In this document: piece by piece, positions 34,215 through 52,800 of the stretch
Numbering within the stretch: position 1 is the first letter of the stretch
Layout of the letters: each line of letters begins with the position of its first letter
NCBI RefSeq assembly: GCF_021134715.1
Contig: NC_060023.1
Span: 10,106,001-10,170,000 of the forward strand
DNA: 64,000 bases
Direction: 5' to 3'
DNA from: Daphnia pulex
Lineage: Eukaryota; Arthropoda; Branchiopoda; Diplostraca; Daphniidae
The notes under the pieces: generated by a model
The model's input: the letters and a program-made list of their open reading frames with translations, nothing else
The model's database searches: none
What the model was told of the DNA's origin: nothing
Translations under genes and position numbers: made by a program

Positions 34215-35420
34215 AAATTGTCTTGTTGCACTTTGCTTCAAGTGTTTAAAGTTCAAATATTTTCTAATGTGATGGAACTGAATAAGTTGTAAGGTACAAA
34301 AACAAGCCTGATCTGAAGTCGTTCGACAAATGAGATTTTTTAGTGAACCCTGACTGAGAAAACCAAAAAAAAGGAGAGAGAAAAACAGTTGCAGCAGTCA
34401 ACCGCCTAGCTCATCAGGAATAAACATACTCCGTGACTATAAGAAACGATTTATAATCAACGTCACCCAAAATTGTCCAAAAGGAAGAATGAAGATCAAT
34501 TCTGTCCTACCTTTATGCCTGGGAAATACAGCCAGGCATCTACGTCAGCTGCTCCATCCATCCGCTGAAGAGTTGAATGACACCAGACGGGATAGGCTAA
34601 AAGCGGCTAAAAGGGTGTCCTCGTGAATACACCCACACTCACATGGGTGTACACGAGGACATTTTAAAAAAGGGGAAAAAGGGAGATCCATGACTCGGCC
34701 GACATCGGTAGTTTCTCCAATCGAGAGGGATGCTGTTTGTCTAAATAAAAATAGAAAATGGGTTACGACAAAATATTGACTGAAACAACAAGTCAGGAAA
34801 AGTTGAAAATGAGACACTGGGAAAATCTAATTGTTAATGAATGGGAGAATTCAAGGTTTACATGTAATGCACTGGATTGATGCATTAATGCAGAATTATT
34901 ATATTAGGTCACAGGTCAATCACAGTAATGAAAATCATACCCAAGCGAAGAGACTTCTGGTGACATGCTGCTCAATACCAGCACAAGCCAAACTTAGTGG
35001 TTATGATGGTTGGCTCTGGCCTCAAATATGCAAAAAAGAAAAAGGTTACATACTACAAACAAACTGAAATGCATCGACAGTGCCATGATCGGCCATGATA
35101 AATGCTAGTAAGGAAGTAAGTCAAGTAATACTTCACAAATTTGGGTTTAACTCTTCTATGGCTCCCCCAATCATTAATTCAATATATTTGTATTCTTAAT
35201 TAGTTTTATTTACCCGCTAAACAGCATGGAGGATGACGGTTTTCGAAAGCAAATAAATCCTGAACTTGCTATCTCCGACTTTTTCGAAATTTTATATTTA
35301 ACGAAAGCAGACGACTGACGACACTTCACGCTTGTCCAATTTTCTTCGATAATCAGCATGCTTACTAATTACTATGTAATACGATATCGATAAATTTAGA
35401 AATGATAAAAAATCGAACCC
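34215..35420 (-). repeat. Duplicated element, copy 2
   Basis: Colinear with copy 1 in Runx intron 2, about 13.1 kb away and in the same orientation. The minus-strand donor GG|GTAAATA (after 35214), acceptor TTTAG| (exon begins 34740) and donor AAAG|GTAGGACA (exon ends 34511) match copy 1. The predicted introns are 489 and 473 bp. A roughly 10-base insertion after the hairpin shifts the reading frame relative to copy 1, arguing against a shared protein. Sequence divergence extends over exon-like and intron-like parts alike. Confidence 0.75.
34616..34661 (-). ncRNA. Conserved hairpin in copy 2
   Basis: Same 46-nt hairpin as in copy 1, with a fully paired 8-bp inner stem (TACACCCA/TGGGTGTA) and the 10-bp outer stem. 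It differs from copy 1 at one stem and one loop position, whereas the flanking DNA differs much more. The function is unknown. Confidence 0.4.
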
Positions 35421-35994
35421 GCCCCCCCCCCTTAAAATCCAACATCCACTGAACGGATCGGGATTCTATTCATATCAAATTGTTCGTCTCAACAAATTTG
35501 ATAAGCCCACCTGTGGACGAATCAAGATCCAAATAAAAATTTGCATGAAACCCACAGAAAGACCAAAAACCCGCCCTAATAACACCGTCCCAATAATTTT
35601 CATATTTTCCTGGTTAGATTTGGTTTGTAACCCGTGAGTTGGTGGTGATTTTCGAAGTGCGGTGGCGTAACAGGACAGGCACGCTTTGAATTTTTATTTT
35701 AAACCGTTTTTAGTAGTTGATGTGAGTTTCCTCCGCTAGATGAACTCGAAGGAAAAAGCCAAGGTTCGATGTCAATTTTACGCGGCGAATGTTACTAAAA
35801 AGTCTTTTAGGTAACAATATGAAGTATTTGAGCTCAGGAATAGAAGATGCTTTTAATTTAATCACGGAAAGATTCAAATTTTTCCGATAGAAAACTTAAA
35901 TATCAGTTAAATCAAATGTTGTTGGGCAATGCTGTGTTTACCATGGTCAGCAGACGAAAAAATCACCAAACTTGAAAAAGTATCCAAAGTCTGA

Positions 35995-44383
<8,389 letters not shown>

Positions 44384-44489
44384 AAAGTGGTATGCAAACT
44401 TATAAATTACAAGTTTGGGATACGAATGAATGTACTTCATTATTTCTTTGAATACACTTGCATTTTTTTGTAACTAATAATGTTTCGAC

Positions 44490-44500
44490 TTTATTTTATT
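44490..44500 (-). terminator. Overlapping polyadenylation signals of ETFB
   Basis: Minus strand AATAAAATAAA about 170 bp past the ETFB stop. The POLR2H transcript must end in the same 284-bp convergent gap; AATACA at about 44450 is its only weak plus-strand candidate. Confidence 0.65.
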
Positions 44501-44667
44501 AGTAAACGAATTGTTGTAAGTATAATAAGTTCTTGTATTCTTTTCCGTAATAGCGTAATCTTTTCAACTTGATTTTTGCATTGATAAAAGCCAAACTACA
44601 AATGGGCAGAAACCAGAAGGGCAAGTCCAGGTTTTCTTCAATGCTCATTGCAATCCCCCCCTGCAAA

Positions 44668-45819
44668 TTAAGCATGGCCGAGGGCTTTGAGTTTTTCCAC
44701 CATCATGTCGACGTTCTCGACCTTGGCACCTGCAAGCCGCACGGGTGGTTCCTCGACCGTGACTACTTCAATTCTTGGGCTGACGTCGACGCCTAAATCC
44801 TTAGGCGTCAGTTTCTTAATGGGCTTCTTCTTGGCTTTCTAAAAAGAAAAGAAATAAAAAACTTGAGTGAAAAATCGAGGGCATTTGTGCGTATATTAAA
44901 AAAAGTACCATGATGTTGGGGAGAGTTGCGTAGCGAGGCTCATTCAGACGCAAGTCGGCGCTGACGACAGTTGGTAATTTCACCTTAATTGTCTCGAGCC
45001 CCCCGTCGATCTCACGTACCACCTGCAAGCTGCCATCCTTGGCTTCAATCTGAATAGAAAACATGATTGACGGATTTTGTCAGTTGTGCGCTGCTGATTA
45101 TTTTAAAAAGTAGCAATAAGTAATAACCTTGGACGCAGAAGTGGCTTGAGGCCAATCTAGAAGAGCAGCTGTCATCTGAGCTGTTTGATTGCAGTCATCA
45201 TCAATGGCCTGTCAGTGAAAAACAATGTTTTCTTATAATTGGGTTATAATTAAGATAAAAGAGATAATTAGGTACCTGCTTTCCAACAATAATTAGGTCG
45301 ATCTGTTCATCTTTTGCAAGTTGGGCCAACATCTTGGAAATGTGCAATGGTTGCAGAGTATCAAACTGTGGTCCTGCAACCTCTACATGTATGCCTCTAT
45401 CTGCGCCCATGGCGAGAGCAGTCCTCAGTGTTTCCTGTAACACGCCAAAGTGCCAAGATCATAAAAAATATTCAGGATGTAACATGATGGACAATCTTGT
45501 ACCAAAATTATGTAATCTAGAAATTGACAAATCGCCAACCTGGCACTGAGCTGGACCACAGGAGAAAGCCACAATTTCTTTGGCTATCTTCTTTTCTTTC
45601 ATACGTACAGCTTCTTCAATGGCAATCTCGTCGAAGGGGTTCATTGAGTGCTTCACTCCCTCCGTAATGACTCCCGATTTGTCGGGCTTGACTCGGATCT
45701 AAAATTCCAAGAACACGATAAGTTTCATTGTTAAATCGTTAAAAAAGTTTCGAAAAGTCAATTACCTTGACAGCATAGTCGATAACACGTTTTACGCCGA
45801 CCAGGATTCGAAGAGACAT
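44668..45819 (-). CDS. ETFB: Electron transfer flavoprotein subunit beta
   Basis: Six exons: 45819-45766, 45698-45540, 45434-45276, 45208-45128, 45049-44909 and 44838-44668, giving 254 residues (human 255). All introns are phase 0 and 60-110 bp. ETF is the mitochondrial-matrix FAD protein that takes electrons from acyl-CoA and other dehydrogenases and passes them to ETF-QO; the beta subunit binds AMP and carries the dehydrogenase recognition loop. Matches include [64 protein letters not shown] and [16 protein letters not shown]. The recognition loop is [21 protein letters not shown] (residues about 183-203). As in other ETFB proteins there is no obvious cleaved presequence. It lies in tandem with ETHE1, about 520 bp downstream of that gene's stop. 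Confidence 0.96.
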
Positions 45820-46338
45820 TTTAATTACAATATAAAAATTACAATGTTACAATTAGAGAAAGCTCTATCGTGTTATCACGACAAATAAAGTACAAGCAGA
45901 AGACGTTAAAACCACTAGCGTCACCTGGCGGGAACACAAGAGCGATGTTGCGAGGTGTTTGAAAATGTGGGATTGCGCATTCGACTATGAATATTTTTTT
46001 ACATCTCACGTTTCATTCCTCTGATTCAGCAAATCAATAACAAACGAGAATTCTTTTTCATTTTTGTAACAAATTTATTCCTTCAAAATACAAGTGAAAG
46101 GAAATGAAATCAATATTCGATAGGGGAATGACATTGGACTAAGTGATAGATCAGAGAAGGTTGCAGGCCTCAGTGGCCCCACTCTAACGGCTACACCGAG
46201 TTCCGCATAAATTTATTTAAAAAATATGGTGCGCCAAAACAAGCACTATATGCCCCTTGATTATGTAATGAATGGCTGTTGAGTATCATAAGCTAATAAG
46301 AGATAGCTTATCAACTCCTTCATCCGATTACTGCACGT
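45820..46338. other. Intergenic between ETHE1 and ETFB (same strand)
   Basis: Holds the ETHE1 3' flank and ETFB promoter. Minus-strand AATAAA hexamers lie at 46212-46217 and 46074-46079. No TATA box is seen before ETFB. Confidence 0.6.
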
Positions 46339-47559
46339 CTACTTGAAACTTTCCGGCAAAGAATGTTCTGGAACAAATTAAATGAATTGGTTTTTTTTAC
46401 TTAACAGAAAATGCAAATGAAGTGCATAGTATCATACCCATTTGGTTATCAGTAGTGTGGGCGAAATTTAATGTTTTCATGATTTGAATGAATTCTTCTC
46501 TACTCTTGGTCAATCGAGGATTGTAGCGTTTCTCCTCCAAAACAGACGTCACTGTTCTGCCTGAATGTATAAATAGAAATTAGACAAGTATAAAAGAATT
46601 CTAATGTGTTTGTTGATTGGTACCCCGATAGTCGTGTCCAGGATAAAGGCGGAGCATGTTTGGTAATGAGAAAATTTGGTTATAGATTGAGTTGTACAAA
46701 GTTTCAGGATCGCCTTGATCGAAATCAGTCCGACCACATCCTCTAATTAGCAAAGTGTCGCCTGTGAAAGCGACTCCTTCTTCATGACAGACATATGTGA
46801 CGCAACCTGAAACAATATAACCACGCGACTTGAAAATACGAATCACTTAAAGTAATCATGTTTTGATCAAATTACAGTTGGTATGGCCGGGTGTTGCTCG
46901 TACTTCGAGCTGATGTCGACCAAAGTGGATGATATCGCCATGGCGAACCAAAATATCGGCGATTGCTCCGCTAGCTGCAGAAATGACAGTTTTGCACGAC
47001 GGAAGGTACTTTTTTAGCTTAAGGGCAGCTGCTGAATGATCAGAATGCATATGAGTACTCACTGGAAAATTAAAAAGAAGAAATTATTGTACAGGTTTTG
47101 AAAAAAAATATTATATTAATTTATTATACAAGCATATCTGATGTTGAGTTCCAATTCTTTGACCACCTCTAGGTCCCTTTCAATAAGCTCGATGACAGGA
47201 TCAATGAGTACTGCATCTTTTGAGTAGGCGTCAGCAAGCAGGTATGTGTAAGTACAGCTTTCTCTATCAAACAACTATAAAGACAGTTTATGGAATGAAT
47301 ATTATGTAAGGGTATTGGGAAATTGCCATCTTGCCTGTCGAAGGAAGAAGTCACCGGAATGAGGTTGCCTTTCGATGTGGGTGCTGAAACCTTTGCTAAA
47401 TCCATGCGTCAGCATGGATTTCTCATTTGACACATGGGCAGAAATAGCTGGTTTGCTCAAATTTAAAACCTGGTTCGACACACTTAGGCAAGATGATATT
47501 TGCCTGCTGATGCGAACATTCCTCCCAGAGAATCGGAGAGCCGAACTGAAGATCGACAT
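46339..47559 (-). CDS. ETHE1: Persulfide dioxygenase ETHE1, mitochondrial
   Basis: Six exons: 47559-47335, 47274-47130, 47061-46876, 46806-46624, 46560-46438 and 46367-46339, giving 296 residues (human 254). ETHE1 is a metallo-beta-lactamase-fold non-heme iron enzyme that oxidises glutathione persulfide to sulfite in the mitochondrial sulfide pathway. Visible features are THMHSDH (H127-H132; the family usually has THCHADH), PGHT with H183, FTGD with D202, LLIRGCGRTDFDQG and YPGHDYRG. The first 60-70 residues are Ser/Arg-rich and extend past the human protein, like a mitochondrial presequence. The first intron begins GC (CAG|GCAAGA) and is 60 bp; no GT alternative keeps the conserved FFLRQ-LFDRESCTYTYLL join. 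The last coding exon is 29 nt. An unusual Cys-Cys follows HTN at 186-187. Confidence 0.94.
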
Positions 47560-48550
47560 TGGAATACGGTGGTTTGAGTTACACTCGACCAGAAGTGAAG
47601 GCGAACTAAAAAAGAAATGTTTTTTCGGTCAGCTGAATTGTGTTGTTTTTTGTTTTAGTTTATAGAAACGTCTGATAAGGCAGTAACCCAAGTAGGGCGC
47701 CCCTGTTTAGGTTAGAATTACGTAAGCAAAAAACCCTGAAAAACTGTGACAAAAAGACAAATGTGGAGGGAACTTGATTTCTTACCCTTGATTTTGAAAA
47801 AAGCACGTAGACGTCGGATTTGAAGGTTGATTGTTCCTCGCGAGACAATAACATCCAACAGTTTGAATGCGATTTCGTACTCCACCGCTAGATGGAAACT
47901 ACGTGCGTTCAAAATTTCGGGATTACGTAATGACTTTTAATTTAAATAGAGTAGCTCACGGAGCTGTCTGCAACACATCTACAGATCCCCCCTCGCCTTC
48001 CAATGTAATTACTGTAATTACACAAAACTTTCTTACGTACCATAATTTGAGCTAAAAATGTATTGATTTAAAAGAATATAAGCCCATTCGTGTAAGTGTT
48101 GACGGGTTTCCGTGGAATAGGGCAGGTTAGGGCCGGCTCAATACTCTGACAGAGGTCTATAAACTACAAACGATCTTGTATATGTATTGCTGTTTCTAAA
48201 CTAACAAACTAATAATAAAAGAAACGAGAAAAAAACATGCTAAGAAGGAAAAACTAATCCCATTTCGTGCCTAGTATATAAAAGCCAGTGATGCTGCTGT
48301 GTATATATACTGTTCATATACATATTCGCGTCCTTAACTGCAGCAGTTTGTTTATTCCCAGCGAGAGAGAAAAAAAGCCCTGGTATCCCTTTACTACATA
48401 TATATACACACATACAAACATTCGCCTATCCTTATCCCGCCCGCCGAAACCGAATATAACTTTCCAGCTTATGAAAGAATGAAAACGAGCTGCCGGGCCG
48501 ACTGTGCTGTGCACAAGCCCTTTTTTCTCTCCGTCTTTTTCTCTTATATA

Positions 48551-48571
48551 TGTGTGTGTGTGTGTGTGTGT
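48551..48571 (+). repeat. TG dinucleotide microsatellite
   Basis: Ten uninterrupted TG units. Confidence 0.9.
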
Positions 48572-49742
48572 TGAGGAACGGGGGTAAGGTTAATCGATGG
48601 ACGACGACGATCCAGCCCGGGGACGATCAATAATTTCAGCACGAGGCTATTCACGCCGAGCAAACTCCCGATGCCATATCTGACGGCAAGGATCGAGCTG
48701 GAAAGAGAGAGAGAGAACACCACCATGTGCATTCACCGTGTCTATACTTTTTTTTCGAGACTGTGTGTAGTATGCGCAAGGCTCCAGCTATAGCAGCATA
48801 TACAGTCAGCTGTGTACAGTCAGAATATACAGCCTGTATCGGTTGGGGTGCCATAAAGTACCATTGACGTCATCGATGGAGAGTGAATAGCCCGCCCGTT
48901 ACGGAAATGAGAGCTTTCAAGAGCGGGAGGGATTTTCGGACAGGTTCATAACTTTTTAGCACGTCCCGAACTAGTGTATGTGGAACGACAACCCCCTTTG
49001 CAGCATAGCTGTGTTTTTACTCTTTTGTTGATGTCGTATGAGATTTTGACTCTGCACAATGACTCACACGGAGGAATGAATTCCATTTCCATCTTAATTA
49101 GTTGGACGTTATTATATTCGTTATGAATGTCAATCTTCATTACGTTGTCGTCGGCAGCAGCGGTGGTGGGGTTTTGCATGCAGAATCGCGCCTCGGGGCT
49201 TGGAAATGAAGGCGGATTATCGTGCCGACTGATTATAGACGAAAAGAATCCTATTCGTTTACACTCCAGTCGACCGAGAATTCCAACATTGAGGACGCCC
49301 TAGCGATGCGCTCTGAACTATTGATTAAGTGCTCTCCGCATCTGCAGCCTACAACTATATAGCACTAGGTTATGTGTGTGTGTGTACATGTTATCTGGGG
49401 CTGTCGTCGGCTCCTACTGTATTGCCTCCCTCTGTTGACAATAGACACACAGACACCCGCATCAGATAACATTCATCCAGCAATATTATATGCCCACCTC
49501 TTATCACTTCTTTAACTTATTATTTGGTTGGGAAATCCTTTCAATAAACATTCGAACCATTAACCCTTTTTTTTCGTCTTCTTTTGTTGGCCCCTTCAAT
49601 TTTTTTTATTCAAAAATTATTTTTTAAATATTTTTCAAATAATATTTAATATTTTTTTATATACACCCTCGAGTGGAAATCAATTTCGGTTGCCAGGGGT
49701 GACCGAGTCCCTCAAGGGTAGACCGGCGCGCGCGCCAAAAAA

Positions 49743-49748
49743 TATAAG
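49743..49748 (+). promoter_or_regulatory. Candidate TATA box for an upstream ATPase promoter
   Basis: TATAAG within AAAAAATATAAGACGCGC, 78 bp before the ATG of the candidate alternative first exon. It lies at the boundary between an AT-rich block and a CG-rich stretch (GGCGCGCGCG). Function is inferred from position. Confidence 0.4.
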
Positions 49749-49820
49749 ACGCGCACCGCCCATTGCTGAGGATCCCAATTGCTTCGATCCGGCAACGTCG
49801 CTTCAAAGTCGTTTCCAAAG

Positions 49821-49847
49821 ATGGCCTCCAAGGGAAGGATGGAAGAC
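49821..49847 (+). CDS. Candidate alternative first coding exon of the Na+/K+-ATPase alpha gene
   Basis: ATG followed by eight codons (MASKGRMED) and a near-ideal donor GAC|GTAAGTTA in phase 0. The Na+/K+-ATPase exon at 59536 starts in phase 0 with YGRADSYR, so splicing would give MASKGRMED-YGRADSYR. A TATA-like element lies at the right distance upstream. The nearer ATG exon at 57712 (MAE) has the same phase, so both may be used from different promoters. No transcript evidence is available here. Confidence 0.45.
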
Positions 49848-52800
49848 GTAAGTTACTCTTGAAATTATTTCCTTTTTATTCGAGTTATTTGTGCTATTTT
49901 GTGCCAATTTCGTTTCGTGTCGATTCAGCAGTTTATCTGCATCGACGAGGTGGTCGAATTATAATTTTCCCATCATTGGGTCACCTGCAAAGTGTCGATT
50001 GAATTGTCGTGGGGCTAGTCGGTTTCATGCAGGAATTTATTCATACCTGTATCGATGTTATTTTTGAAAAAAGAACGCTATTTTTTCTGTCCCCCAGTTC
50101 AAACACACTGTAGCCGGGGGCTGTTTGGTATACCAACGCCCTGTTTTCTTCTCGTTGAGAAATACGTGTGTTCACGCATGTTCATTTTATATGGTGTAAC
50201 ATTTCGGCCATTTCACGGGAAAATGATATCCAATTTTTACCTTTGCGTGCGTCGAAGCAATTGCTGCTCTTGTTTTTCCAAAAGTTGTCTGTATCCCATT
50301 ACTCTTTGAGAAGTTTAGCTGTAGATTTCCGATGATATTACACACCTCATGCTATAGCCAGATAGATTACAATCAACGTGAGTTTTGGGAGTGGGGTAAA
50401 AGTCAGTCAGCAAAACACACGATGATGAAAAAGGTGTGATTGGTTTCCCTCGGCGTTTCGACTCGATGGAGCGTTTGATTCGGTTGGTCGTTATTGTCTT
50501 GTCGTCAGGCTTTTCCATGTATTGATTCATCGCCCAGTAATGTAGTATACACTATACAGCTCCGGGAAAAAGGAACGAAGCCGATAAATAACTTGTTCGT
50601 AAAAGAAGAAGGGGGGGGAGGGTTGTTACGTCGTTGTACTATCGATTCTCTCTCTCTCTATGATTATGATTATTATTATGATTTCATTACCAGTTTATCG
50701 GGCCTTGTACCAACGATCGATAGATAGATTTTTTATGATCTTTTTCCCTTCAATTTTTTCAAGTTAATTCAGTTTAAATTTTCTAGATATTTTCGTTTGC
50801 AATCTCAGCCAGAGTTAGATAGGTAGCAAATTGAATTGAATAGAAATCGAATCCGAGCTAAATTGCCTGCCATCATTCTTTAGGGCTCAATATTTTGTGC
50901 GTCTTCCCGATACATTTCTGTCGGCCCATGTGGAGAAATAGGCAAAAGGGAAAAAGAAAAGTATGGGGCCCTCTTGTGAAGCCAATGGCCCGTCGTGGTA
51001 TCATGTCCGATGCTTGAAATAGTGTAGTAGTAGTAGTACTTGCTATTGATCGAAAAAGCCTTCTTTTCGAGTCTGGCAAAGTCTATCCAGCAGAAATAGG
51101 AGCCCGCCGAGCCGGTGCGTGCGTGTGTGTCTGGGCAGACTCTGACGCGCCGTCGCCGCTACCGTTGACCTTTTCGTTCCCTCTCTTTTTCTCTTCTGTT
51201 TGACTCTCTCCGGGTAGTATTGATCCGTCCGTCGAGGCCCGTCTTTAAAGGTACACACACTCAGACTGTGTGGGACTCTATATATTCTTAAAGGAGCGAA
51301 ACTGTCTGCACTTTTTAACCCAAAACTACACACACCGCATAGACAGTCGTCACCTATTTTTCTTAACCAAAAGAAAAAAGAGTTTAGTTGTTTGATGCAG
51401 AAATAAAAAACAATTTGACAAGGGCCATCCGACCGTCATTGGTTTTGACGTTCCGCTTTTTTCTCTCTTTTTGTTACGAATAAACGCCACCTGGAACTCT
51501 CTCACAGCCAATGACATGACAAAAAGATGTTGGGGGGGAAATTGGGAACCCAGAAAATTTTCTCCGGTTCCGCTGGAATAAATCAACGAATTTTTTTCGG
51601 TTTGTTTTTCAACCAACTCTAGAGCAGCAGTATAGCGTGTAGGATGTTGGGGGTTTCATTTTTTTGGCACTCGATTCCTTGAACATTTCTAAACTTAGAT
51701 CCCAGCTCTTCTTGTTAAAGAAACACACACAAACGCAGTCAGAAAAAAAAATGTTTGAGCAGTAGTCGTATCGAGTTTTGATTATCGTCATCAAAAGACA
51801 TATGGCGTCGGTGGTGGTGATTCCAATTTGGATTTTTTTTTCTTTTTTGGTCAGCCAAGAAACTCAAAATCCGATTGGGCTTCTCTTCGTTCGTTACGCA
51901 GAGAGAAACGGATAGGGAACTGATCCTTCACACGATCGTGACCTCATTTGCCTAATTCGGACAAGAGGATTCTCCTGACTTTGCACAAGACCCAAACTTC
52001 AAAGCATCTTGTGGTGATGGGGAGGCAAAGAGACAAGATAGACACAGCTTATCTTTAAAAGTATATCTACGTCTTTTACAATCTTCGAGGGGTTATTTGA
52101 TATTTTTTTTTCCGGGTTTTTCCAGACGGAACCAGTTTTCTCCCTCTGTAAAAAGTCCATTTTGTTTTTATTTGGGTGGCGATTTTTCCCCCCATTTCTC
52201 TGGGGGAAATGATAGGTCACCTACACGCCACATTTTTTGATCCTCTATCTCTCTCTACACCCTCCCTCAGTGGTCTATTATTGTTCTTTTCAGTGGTCTC
52301 CACGTCGCCAGCGAGTTATTTCCATATCGTTGACCTCAAAAACTAAAAGGACTAAAAGATCCTTTCAGTCTATTTTTTTTTCTTTCGGTCCCCCAAGTTT
52401 GACCTCTTGAGACCTCTATCAGGAGAACAATTCCGCCACGCCCTTGTGCGAGTTGATAAGTTTGTCCAGTGGCTGAAAATTGAGTCGCAGAAAATCACTT
52501 GCAAAGTGGAGGGGGCTATAAAAATTGAGATCCCTAAAAGTCATTCAAGGACTCTGCGCCGAGCAAGTTTGTTTGTTCTCGAAGTAAAGTGAAGGTCCTT
52601 GTATATTATCCGAAAAACAAAACTAGAAGGAAAGATTTGTGTTTATGTCTGGTGGGGGGCAGTAAAAAACCGAAAACAAAAAAAATCTGAACATGTGGGA
52701 AAATGGTAAATGAATAACTAGAGAATGGCGACTCTTTTTTCTACCTGTCTTATTTGATACAACGGCGATTGTTTTGTTTGGGAAAAAGGAAAGAAATAGG

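Larger units (their letters stand above)
47560..49820. other. Gene-free region upstream of ETHE1
   Basis: The left end must hold the ETHE1 promoter. The rest has no supported gene; it includes a GT microsatellite (48551-48571), several TATATA stretches and a strongly AT-rich block (about 49560-49670) just before the candidate ATPase upstream promoter. Confidence 0.55.
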
